Shown: one piece after another, positions 54,994-64,000 of the stretch
Layout: the number at the start of each line of letters is the position of its first letter
Position numbering within the stretch: the first letter of the stretch is position 1
Assembly (NCBI GenBank): GCA_950295325.1
Contig: OX485806.1
Location: 36,146,001-36,210,000, forward strand
Origin: Polytrichum commune
Taxonomy: Eukaryota; Streptophyta; Polytrichopsida; Polytrichales; Polytrichaceae
DNA length: 64,000 nucleotides
Direction of reading: 5' to 3'
Program-made: the position numbers and the translations under genes
The notes under the pieces: model-generated
Told to the model about the DNA's origin: nothing
Database searches by the model: none
What the model saw: only the letters and a program-made list of their open reading frames with translations

Positions 54994-55430
54994 GAATTCC
55001 ATCAAATGTGTTATATAAAATAAAATCAAAGTACCATAAAAGGGACTAAAATATTTAATTATCTTAGAAATTTCAATTCAATCAACTAAGTGTGGATTGT
55101 TATGATATCTTCAAATGGATTCTATTTCTTGGTTAAAAATATATCACAATGTTTTTCAAAAACATCAAATATGAACTTAATTATATTTCATCAAAATAAC
55201 ACCAAAAATTAAATTTACCACATATACACCAAAAATTCACAAAAAGTATATTTATATATTCATAGTTCCACATAATGATTTTTCCACTAACATCATTTGA
55301 TATTAGGTATAACCGGTAGAGCTCTTGTCCCAAACTACTTACTACCATCCTAAACTAGAGTCTTCGACATCCCACGCTTTCATGGATATGATTCATGACA
55401 ACTTACTTCTCAGACTTAATGTCACTGTTA
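54775..55430 (+). repeat. About 700-bp dispersed repeat, copy 2
   Basis: Partner of 13640-14340. This copy has an expanded (TA)n tract at 54957-54991 where the other has a short T/A tract. Confidence 0.75.
54957..54991 (+). repeat. (TA)n microsatellite
   Basis: About 17 TA dinucleotides inside the 700-bp repeat copy. Confidence 0.9.
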
Positions 55431-56832
55431 CTTCTAGCCATAAGGTCTTGTAAACCCAAGTGAATGTGTAAACCTTGCCTTAAGGCATGGCCCAATAAAG
55501 CCTAAGCTTAAATCTCGACTGACCAAAAAACCCTCCAAGTCAACAAGATACACATTGGACGGCTTCTCCTTATGGCTGCAGATCCAAGTGTCAGCAATTG
55601 TAGCGTCTAGTTAGCAACTAACGTAGGATCCACACCGGGGGAGCTTGTAGCAAATAGTTAACAAACAATTGGGGGCCTAGGCCATGTTGAATGTTATTGG
55701 CAAGATAATGGTTTTTGTTTTTCTAGAACAAAGGAGGTGCAAGGCCACCTTGCTAGTTTTTCCGTCAAGTAGAGAGAAGATTTCACGGCCAAGAATTGAA
55801 CCACCATTCATGCTATTCGGTTATGGGTACCTCTCCACTATCATCTGGTAGTTTAGGATCATCTCAAACCATAGTGGGGCTTTTCACATAGCCCCGGCAG
55901 TGTTCACCCATGATTTGATGCAAAATTTGATACAAAAGACACCTACCGCTGTCTAAGCCAACTTGTAGCCATTGTAGTGTAACCAAACTTTAGAAATAGG
56001 TGCAAGGCTGCAACAAAATATGCAGATCATCTTGAGTATTTTCACCGATTCTTCTTTGAACACCAAAGGATTGTAGACATACAACATGAGATCAATATGC
56101 CCATCGAAGTGAACAAAAGAAAGTGCTGGCAATCAACATGTAAAGAAATTCTTACCCTTTTATTTTTTTATTTTTTTATCTATATGCCCAAACGCAGAAT
56201 CATAAAGCCCTCCAAGATTCCAAGTCCATGGCTCCTACTGAAAGGAGGCCATTGCATGGACGGCAAACAATAATAATATGCGTGGGTAACCCTTTTCGGC
56301 TGATGGTTGTAGAGTGGGTGGAAGCGCAGATCTGGGAACGCTCAAGTGGGAACATAGTTTTCAATGGAGTTTCATCTAGGAACTCCATTGGGAACTATGT
56401 TCCCGATTAAACGCCCATGGAGGCGCTCTCTTTCTCTCTTTGAATAACTTTGAAGGGTGTGATTTCCATACAAGTTGTAAAGTGTGTTGATGGCTACTGG
56501 ATGCGGGTACTAGATCTTGTGGTGCATGATCTTGAAACATGCGTTTAGCAAGAGATGGTTAGCAAGCAGTTTTGAACCAAGGGCATAGCCACTTTTCCTC
56601 ATGATTTTTGGAACTCATATGAGTACCTTATTCATTGTAAAAGTGAAGATTGTCATGTGCAGTAAATGGTCATGGAAGTCCCTCAATTATGTTGATTACT
56701 GTGACTAGAATGGTGATTACAATCGAACACGCGGTCTAATCTCTTTCATGACATGTCTATTCAATGTCCGTTCTTGGAGCCACACCAAACCACATACCAA
56801 CAAAGGTTTTCCATGGAGAGAGGGGACTATTA
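55431..56832. other. Unclassified stretch with a hairpin
   Basis: Near 56350-56405, GGGAACATAGTTTTCAATGG faces CCATTGGGAACTATGTTCCC, a hairpin with near-20-base arms. No gene is supported. Confidence 0.35.
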
Positions 56833-56970
56833 CCAGGGCCACACCAGCAATCCCAGCAGCTCCAGTAAACAGAAACGGTAGCTCTAGTCGTCTTGAAATT
56901 CCAGCCCTGTATTCCCGGAGAATGTAGGGCTGGTGTTTCTGGCTGGGCCTACCGGTGTGGCCCTGGGATG
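56833..56970. mobile_element. Short foldback (about 138 bp)
   Basis: CCAGGGCCACACC near 56837 faces GGTGTGGCCCTGG near 56966, with further pairing (CCCAGCAGC / GGCTGGGCC, CAGAAAC / GTTTCTG) toward a second small hairpin in the centre (CCAGCCCTG..AGGGCTGG). This is a MITE-like hairpin just upstream of the 57.2-kb gene. Confidence 0.55.
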
Positions 56971-57029
56971 AAGCACCTCCTGGCCTCCTTTTTGCGAGGG
57001 CGAAAGCCTCAGCCGAGCGAAGGCGCCTC

Positions 57030-57070
57030 GAAGCTTCCCTCATCCGGTCCCTCATCCGGTCCCTCATCCG
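57030..57070 (+). repeat. 12-bp triplicated motif
   Basis: TCCCTCATCCGG occurs three times in tandem, about 160 bases upstream of the candidate start at 57230. Confidence 0.85.
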
Positions 57071-57229
57071 GGCAAGATGGCCCGCTCCCGGTTCCTGGGA
57101 ACCGCCAATTGCCGGTCTCTAGTGTGATATGGCGAAGTAATTCAGCTGGAGCGGCGAGCTTTTGTTGTTCGCCATTTCATCCTCTTTCTCGCCGAGGGGC
57201 AATCCTAACCTGTGACTGTAGTCTTCATC

Positions 57230-60216
57230 ATGTCGCTGCGAATGAATCCCTCCCCATTGGGGGCAATCGATTACGATAGCCACTCAGGCTCTTCAAGTTC
57301 GTCGATCACGACGAGCGACGACGTCGATGCAGGTCTCGCGCACGACGAGGCAACTCTGTCTGATCCGCAGCCAGCGGTAAATGCTGCACGAGCTAACAAC
57401 AACATAGATGATGTTGTTATTGTTTCCGAAGTCCGCGAAGAACCGCAGTGCGAGATAACTGTGGTTGAACCTGATCGACCACATCACGCAGCTCATGGGG
57501 TGCAGCAGCAACAATCTGCTGACCTTCAGGTACAGCCATGGCCAGTTATCCTCGAGTACTTGTAGAATTCCTTTGTTCATCGCTGCTTTCTTTTTTCAGA
57601 TATTTGTTTTACTTCACTCGAATCTTCACGTGTACAACTCCTAATTGCTATAATGCCAAAGGCATCAGAGCAGCCTTGAAGTTGTTTGCGTTCAGAAGCG
57701 GAGCGGGAGGCAGGTGATATATCATTGACATTCCTCTGAGCCTTCATGCGGGTTGAATTTCTTATCTTTTTGATCGGTCTTATCACTTATCCCAGGACTT
57801 GATTCGGAGTTGGTGGTCTCTGGACATGCCTGCTTTATTCTTCTTTTCGTATCTCCAGGATCGGTAATGGGCATGATTCGGTGCGTCGAAGTGGTCGGCG
57901 TGTTAGGAGGCCCGGAAGTCTTGTTCATCGCTTCTTTTTGTTTTGCAGACCTTAGGAAATGAGAGGAGGATTCATCTTCTGCCACGACGACCTCTTTTTT
58001 TTGTTAGCCCGAATCTTCACGTGTACACCCAATTCTGCCATATTGCCAAAGGCATCAGAGCAGCGTCGAGGTTGTCCACGTTTGGTAGCGGATCAGGAAG
58101 CAGGCAGATGATCGGTGACATTAATCTCCTCTTACAGGATGAATCAGTAATATTTTAAGTTTGGTTACATCACTTTATCCTGCAGTATCCGAGTCGGTGG
58201 TTTCTGTGAATGCCTGCTTGTTTCTATTTTGTGGATCGGCGTGTAAGGAAGCCCAGAATACTTGAACTGCTTTCTTATGTCCCTGCTTATGGTTCTGCAG
58301 TTCATAGGAAGTTAGAGGAGGATTCCTCTTCTGCATGTCACCTCGCTTTCTTCTTTTTCCGAATCTTCACGTGCACAACTCTATCCTGCCATGCCAAAGG
58401 CATCAGAGCAACTTCGAGCTGTTCACGTTTAAAAGCGGATCATGAGGCAGGCAGATGATCATTGACATTAATCTTCTCTTGCAGGATGGATTACTAGTCT
58501 TTTAAATTTGGTTTCATCACTTAACCCAGTAGTTACGGAATCGGTGGTTTCCATCAATGCCTGGTTGTGTCTGTATTGTACCTCCAGGATCGGTTCATTC
58601 GAACTAAAAGGCAATTGGTGATGGGCCTGATCTGGTGCGCCGAAGCGGTCGGCGAGTTAGGAGGCCGAGAACGTAGTACTTGAATTGCTCGGTTTCATCA
58701 CTTAACCTAGTAGTCAAGGACTCGGCGGTTTCCGTCAATGCCTGCTTGTTTCTGTTTAGTATCTCCAGAATGGTTCATTGGAAGTAGGGCCTGATATTCC
58801 GGTGCGTCGAAGTGGTCGGCGAGTAAGGAGGCCCAGAACTGAGTACTTGAATTGCTTTGTTCCCTACTCTTGGTTCCGGAAATCGTAGAATTCGTCTTAT
58901 GTAACGACAAGCACCCCCTCCCCCCAAATCCCATATTTCCAATTCTTCACGTCATGGACAGCTTCGAGCTTGTTCAAGTTTGGAAGCGGATCATGAGGCA
59001 GGCAGTTGAACATTAATATTAATCTTCTCTTGCAGGACGAATCGATAACCCTTTAGACTTGGTTTCATCACTGAACTCCGTAGTTTACGAGTCGGCCGAT
59101 GGTTGCTGTCGATGCTGCTTGTTTCTTTTTGTATCCCAGGGAAAGGGAGGCTCCAGGATCGGGTACATAGACGAATGGGCACTCGGTAATAGGCATGATC
59201 CGGTGCGTCGGAGTGGTCGGCGAGTCGGGAGCCCAGTTAGAGGATAATCTTTCGTTGCTTATTTAATCCGACTTTCGGCTCTTCGGCCATTGGAAGAAGA
59301 GGAATCATCTTACGTCACGATCTTCTTTTCTTCTCCAATCTTCACGTGCACAGCTTATTCCTGCCATGCCAAAGGCATCAGATCAGCTTCGAAGTTGTTC
59401 ATGTTTGGAAGCGGGTCAGGAGCAAGGCAGATGCATTGAAAATTTTCTAGTCATGCAGGATAAAGAATTATTTTTCTTTTATGTTAAATCGCTTAACCCA
59501 GTAGCTTCGGAGTCGGTGGAATATTCTGTCTTGAATGCCTGCCTGCCTCGACTCCTTTTGTTACCTAGAGCCTCCATGTCGATTGTAGCGAGTTGTCTGA
59601 AGCCGTCTGGATTCCTATCATCCTCGGATGGTCAGCAACTAGTGAGGGGCCCCAGAAATCACCGCTTTGTTTCCTACTTTTGATTCCGCAGAGCATAGAC
59701 GAAGAAGACGACCATCTTCTTCTTATTTAGTTTTCCCGAATCTTCAAGATCACAGCTAATTATCCTCCCATGCCATAGATAGGCACATCAGAGCTTCCAG
59801 GTTGTTTACGTTTGGAAGCGGATCAGGAGCTAGGTAGGCAGATCATTGCCATGCATTCTTCTACTCATGCAGGAATTACCAATCTTTTGAGTTTGGTTTC
59901 ACTTAATCCTGTGCAGCTGCAGCAAAACCAAGCTCCTCCTCCTCAGGATCGACTAGCACCTCCAATTACACCGCAGACTGCTGCAGCCGCAACAGATGTG
60001 CACTTTGTTGCAGGAGCCGGTATCCAAGTTGCAGCTGGCGCGGGTCACGTCCCGTGGCAGACCAGGATCCAGAATCAGGTGCGTGGGCTGGGCGCAAGCG
60101 GCAACGAGCCCGCCGATCAGGATTCGGTGCGTCGAAGCGGTACTCGCCAAATTCGAAGACCACGAAAGTTTCTGGATTGTGTAGTACCCTACTTCTGCTC
60201 CCGCAAATCACATTAG
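57230..60216 (+). CDS. Candidate two-exon gene, unknown small protein (199 aa)
   Basis: Proposed exon 1 is 57230-57529: ATGTCGCTGCGAATGAATCC, 100 codons ending CTTCAG before GTACAG, a strong donor. Proposed exon 2 is 59917-60216, after TTAATCCTGTGCAG, ending in TAG. Both junctions are phase 0. Exon 1 encodes a Ser- and Asp/Glu-rich acidic stretch (SGSSSSSITTSDDVD, VVIVSEVREEPQ) and Gln repeats. Exon 2 encodes a Gln/Pro/Ala-rich start (QLQQNQAPPPQDR), then TRIQNQVRGLGASG and a basic end SVRRSGTRQIRRPRKF. The basic RRSG.R..RRP motif could contact nucleic acid or act as a localisation signal, but no domain is recognised. Codon use is GC-richer than the surroundings. The 2.4-kb intron is a degenerate tandem array. 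It could be a host gene, a captured gene or a pseudogene. Confidence 0.45.
57600..59880 (+). repeat. Degenerate tandem array inside intron, six units
   Basis: The anchor AATCTTCACGTG(T/C)ACA and variants lie at about 57626, 58013, 58365, 58944, 59338 and 59740. GCCAAAGGCATCAGAGCAGC, GGAAGCGGATCAGGAGGCAG, CTTCTCTTGCAGGATGAATC and TTGGTTTCATCACTTAACCC recur in order. A sub-unit GGTGCGTCGAAGTGGTCGGC followed by GAGGCCCAGAA lies at about 57876, 58632, 58799 and 59200, and matches the last exon at 60126 (GGTGCGTCGAAGCGGTACTC). Spacing is 350-400 bases, except one interval of about 580 that holds an extra half-unit. Each unit has an acceptor-like TTGCAG. Confidence 0.85.
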
Positions 60217-61121
60217 GGAAGAAGAGGACACGAGATCACAAATTCGCGACCAGTTCCTGATCTGAAGTTTGCCGAATCCTCACAAGTAGGAGCCTGATTG
60301 ACATTCCCCTCCATCGATTTTGGGTATATTCCGCCATTCCGCAGTGGCGGAAATCTTATGCAAAAAGTTTCATCCCGATTGGGTCTCATCTCGTCATCCA
60401 TTTGGTGATGTTAGTAAGGTTGAAAGTTTGTTTTCAATCATCTACCCCGCCCATTATACGTTCACATATGTACTAGGTTCTCATTCACATTGCCACGTGA
60501 ATGGTTGATAGTTTTTTGGATAGCTCATACAAAGGCCGATATCATATCCGTTCGGTTGGATGCTCAAAAATACCTATAAATTGAACAAGTCGTAAATTAT
60601 CTCTCTTAGAAACAATGATTTGAGATCAATTTTGAGGAGAATGGTGCTTAGGGATTTAGGGGTTAAACATATTGACCATATATGCTTCACTGACCTATGA
60701 ATAAATCACCTTCCTTTCTTTTTGAGATATTTCTTACTACTGAATAAAAATCTATGTAAACAAACCAGTTTTTATGCAATGTCAGGATTCATTGGATGTA
60801 AATAGGTTTGTATGTTACCACACAATTCATAAAATGAGCACTTGCTTACCTCCAACATGGTTTTGTTATGGCATTTGCCTTTCCCAGTGACTTCAAAAAT
60901 GGTGTCCATTCTAGGTAACTCGATACACCTTAGGTCATTCCTTACATTGCGAACCACACTAAATATGATATTTAGTTTCATATGGTATTTTTTGTCACTA
61001 TGGTAACTGTTTGGATGACGCTTCTTATGAATAAGTGAACAAATAGTGTCATGGATGATGGATGAGTTCATCCATTGGCCAAAACCCTACCTTCTCTTGT
61101 CAGCAACTTGTGATGAAATCT
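60217..61121. other. Unclassified region
   Basis: The only notable feature is ACTAAATATGATATTTAGT at about 60957-60975, the core of the palindrome at 61122-61156. Confidence 0.35.
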
Positions 61122-61156
61122 CCTGCTACACTAAATATGATATTTAGTGTAGCAGG
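61122..61156. repeat. 35-bp perfect palindrome with 1-base centre
   Basis: CCTGCTACACTAAATAT, a G, then the exact reverse complement. Its inner 19 bases also occur about 160 bases upstream. Confidence 0.95.
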
Positions 61157-61305
61157 ATGCTTGTTTAGTATGTAAATTATTTTTGGGTGGCAGGCCGATG
61201 AATGTCAATCTTTGTTCTCCTTAAGATTTTGGAAGAGAATGTTGCTCCAGATTACTATATATATATTCATGTTTATTACTGTGTGTTGCCTCGAAATTCT
61301 GTCAA

Positions 61306-61605
61306 ATGGAAACATTTTCTATGAGCCCTTATGTAATGTGGGCACTTCCAACTCCACAAACAACGAATGACCAGGGCGTCAAATTGGCTCATCCAGTTAG
61401 CGATTGCGATTCATGCAGAGTGTCATTTCAAGTTTTAGAATTGAAGTTGAGATGCAAAAGATGTAGGAGGTCAAGGTGGAGATTTTATGATCCATTTCTC
61501 AAAAGAGGTCACGTAGACCCTCCCGATTGTTGTGCTGAGATTTTATTTGTTGCTTTGTTGCATGCACATCTAGTACCATCTCATGCAAGAGCACTAATTG
61601 CTTAG
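61306..61605 (+). CDS. Weak hypothetical ORF (99 aa)
   Basis: A 99-codon frame with a Cys-rich patch (CDSCRVSFQVLELKLRCKRC, residues about 36-55) followed by a basic run (RRSRWR). C..C...C..C spacing could suggest a metal site, but no family fits and no supporting context exists. It may be chance. Confidence 0.2.
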   Translation: METFSMSPYVMWALPTPQTTNDQGVKLAHPVSDCDSCRVSFQVLELKLRCKRCRRSRWRFYDPFLKRGHVDPPDCCAEILFVALLHAHLVPSHARALIA

Positions 61606-62899
61606 GCTTGTAAACATGTTGACTATTGACCTAGTATGGTTTATAAATTTTTAGCACGACTAACACATCATTGAAGCTAAGGCAATAATAGCATCTAAAT
61701 GTCAACTTTGTCTTTAAACTTTAAGGACCCCTTTTCTACATCTGCCTTTACTTCATAATTCTTGTTGGTCTTTTTACATGTACACACCAGAGAAAAACAA
61801 TACCTCTCCCTTATGTATACTATGTACACCAATGCCTCAAACAATACCCCTTTCTACACTCACATTACTTTGGACTCGTATTCAAAGAGTCCACCCTTTG
61901 GGTACTCATCGTCACTAACACGTGTCATTTTGGTGTTCATTCTTAATACAACAAGTTAAGTTACCAAAAAAAGTATATGGACCTAAAACACAAGCTTTTG
62001 GCTCAGAACCCATGATATGAAATATGCAATGCATGTGAGATGTTTAGCTGTATTATAATCTCAAGGATCCAATTCCTTGTTGTGTGGTTCATGTAAAGAT
62101 GCAACTCTGGACCCAAAGCATTGTCATTGTGAGGTGGGGTGGCATTGTGTGTCAAGTCCTATGGTTCTGGGTTGGGTGACTCAGTGAGTTCCTCATGGTA
62201 GTGGAAGCACCAATGGCCAGTCATAGAATCACAAAGTGTATCGTGTACAGTTGTGGTTCGTTTAGCCACTTCCATGCAATAAGCTTTGGTTGTCAGAGTT
62301 CAAGGGGTTTCTCTGTCCCCTAAAATTTAGCCATTTCTTTCCATGGTGTTTGTTTTTCAGACGGTCGCCACATTCTTCAGTCAGGTGACGCTGCTGTTGT
62401 TAGTCACTCTTTCAAGATTCCAACTTGCAGGCGCATAGGAAGCTCATGTTTCTATCTCACCTGCTATGAAAGTGATCCTAAATCCTGCCAGACAGATAAC
62501 TTATTACCCATTGTGCCAACATAATTAAGCTGTTGAAGTCATTGGTAAAGTAAGGCAACTTCAATGGTGTAGGTGTTAACCTGGAAGACAATCACCTGTG
62601 CCATGAGCTATAGAAATTTATCTCCGAGTCTCTTGTTGGAAGGTTTGGCCGGTAATTGTATATCTTGGATATCTATGTTGACCAAACACTATGATGAATA
62701 TGTCTATGATATATCTATGACAAATATATCTATGATGAATGGTGCCCACATGTGTGTTTAGCTCTTAAAACTCATTTTTTAGTGGTGTGGATTTCTTTTA
62801 TCAATTATTCGAATACATAAACAGAGTGTGATTGTTAGTTTAGGTGGGAATTACTTTAGGAGCATACAAGTAAGCTTTTGGTTAGTTAGTAGGGGGGGA
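61606..62899. other. Unclassified region
   Basis: Short frames only. TCTATGATATATCTATGACA-type short repeats lie at 62700-62740. Confidence 0.3.
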
Positions 62900-64000
62900 A
62901 GATTGTTGGGAAGCGTTATGGGGAAGGGAAGCCAATCCTTGGGCTAAGTTAGGTAGCTGGGTTTTATTTGGTTGAGTTAGGTGTGGGGGCTGTTTGTTTT
63001 AGGGGGGTGGTGACTGTTACCTAGGAAAACAGGGAGGAAGAGTCGGAGGAGGGGAGGCTACCTCGGCAGCGCAGATCATCACCACTCTCTCTCTCTCTTC
63101 GGCGGCAGGGGATCCAAGGTTGGTTTTGAGTAATGGCTGGGTTGGACTGCCGAAAAAATGCAATGTAGGTGGCAGGCAATCGATCTTGGAATCAAGATCG
63201 GAATCAAGGGGTGGGCTAACGGCATGAATGTTGGGCTCAAGGTTGAGCGTTCTCTGAAGAAGGAATTTGCGGCATCCTGGTGGTGCCGGATGGGGGAGCC
63301 ATGCTGAAGCCTCTTGGCTGGTCCAGCTAAATGCGAGCGGCTAATTCAATTTGGGCGAAGGCAGAAGTGAGCTCACACTCAGGAGGTTGAAAACGGGGAA
63401 GGAAGTTGCGGCATTTAGCTGCTCAAAAACAAGGACTTCGCCGAAATTGATAGCCAGTGAAACGAAGAGCGTCTGAATCCGAAGGGAGGGGTCTCAAATC
63501 ACCGAGGCGGCAGGTGGATCCTTGCTTAAGCGGTAGCTGCGGCAGAAAAGGTGTCGCGCACCTCTCCATGAGGAGTGCCCGAAACACCATGGGCACAAGG
63601 GGGACCCCGGAGTGACACCCGGGACTTGTGGCGCCGTTGGTGAGAGGGCCCAAGTGATCCTAGTGTGGGTGGGGGCCCCGGGCGTTGGGAACGCCTCCCA
63701 CCCACGAAGACTAGGAGGCACAAGGGTAAGGCCATCAGCTATGCGTAGCTCATGGCGTGGTGATTCTAAAATGCTCAAGAACACCTCAATCGGAGGTGTG
63801 AGCTAGGAGTTATGGCCATTTGAGTGGGGCGCTCTCCCGGGACAGCGCCCTGGTACAGCAGTGCCTGGGAGTGATTCCCGGGACTGCCAAGGTTCAAACA
63901 GGCATGACTTCGTCAATACTTGCCTGATTGGGGCAAGTGAGGAGTCCATCGGCATCTACGTGAAGCGTAGATGAAGATGGACTGGTTGGTTGTTAGTATC
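62900..64000. other. GC-richer end of window, unclassified
   Basis: GC content rises after about 62900. A (CT)n tract lies at 63081-63098. Small inverted motifs such as GGCGTTGGGAACGCC (63672) and TACGTGAAGCGTA (63958) occur. The sequence could be an LTR or untranslated leader continuing past the window, but no end or coding frame proves it. Confidence 0.25.

Noticed and set aside
62900-64000. Possible copia-type LTR ending at the window edge (CT tract, GTTAGTATC resembling a primer-binding site)
   Set aside because: No TG..CA ends are demonstrable and the motif is cut by the window border, so it cannot be supported.

Overview
The window looks like nuclear DNA of a land plant. It is AT-rich and gene-poor, and nearly everything I can identify is a transposable element or a decayed piece of one: L1-type and other LINEs, hAT, pogo-like Tc1/mariner, CACTA and Harbinger-like DNA elements, a tRNA-derived SINE and an apparent solo LTR. 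I see no operons, Shine-Dalgarno sites, CRISPR arrays, rRNA or tRNA genes, and no intact conserved host gene. I cannot fix the species from sequence alone.

Layout. 0-5.6 kb: AT-rich DNA with a hAT-like MITE flanked by an 8-bp duplication (1233-1729), another MITE and a LINE 3' fragment. 5.6-7.7 kb: a 5'-truncated L1 LINE on the minus strand with a 12-bp target-site duplication. 7.7-15 kb: dispersed repeats, a CCCACCCATG minisatellite, unclassified CT-rich DNA and a 700-bp repeat whose partner lies at 54.8 kb. 15-18.6 kb: a pogo-like MITE, then a small TATA-box gene (15.9 kb), then unclassified DNA. 18.4-24 kb: two decayed pogo-like transposases, a LINE split by a MITE, and a hAT element with both ends and a perfect 8-bp duplication that still holds a 343-codon C-terminal transposase ORF. 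25-30.2 kb: a LINE fragment, then a minus-strand LINE interrupted by a 235-bp CACTA MITE and by a 2175-bp LTR-like insert. Conceptual removal of both rejoins its reading frame.

30.3-35.4 kb: an inverted-repeat family, a second, heavily decayed hAT transposase between long inverted repeats, and an L1 reverse-transcriptase fragment inside a 28-bp inverted pair. 36.4-41.7 kb: a nest in which a foldback-like element holds a Harbinger-like element (TAA duplication), which holds another (TTA duplication), which holds a deleted pogo-like element. A SINE with a 15-bp duplication sits in the outer terminal hairpin. 43-48 kb: a minus-strand gene homologous to the 15.9-kb gene, a 397-bp tandem array of about 6.5 copies, and G-rich 413-bp duplications. 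48-57 kb: TIR elements, a LINE with reverse-transcriptase remnants and more repeats. 57.2-60.2 kb: a candidate two-exon gene whose intron is a degenerate tandem array that includes copies of part of its last exon. 60-64 kb: mostly unclassified, with a 35-bp near-perfect palindrome.

The elements do not work together as a system. The window records repeated insertion of one element into another. The only candidates for host or captured genes are the small proteins at 15.9, 43.4 and 57.2 kb, all of unknown function.
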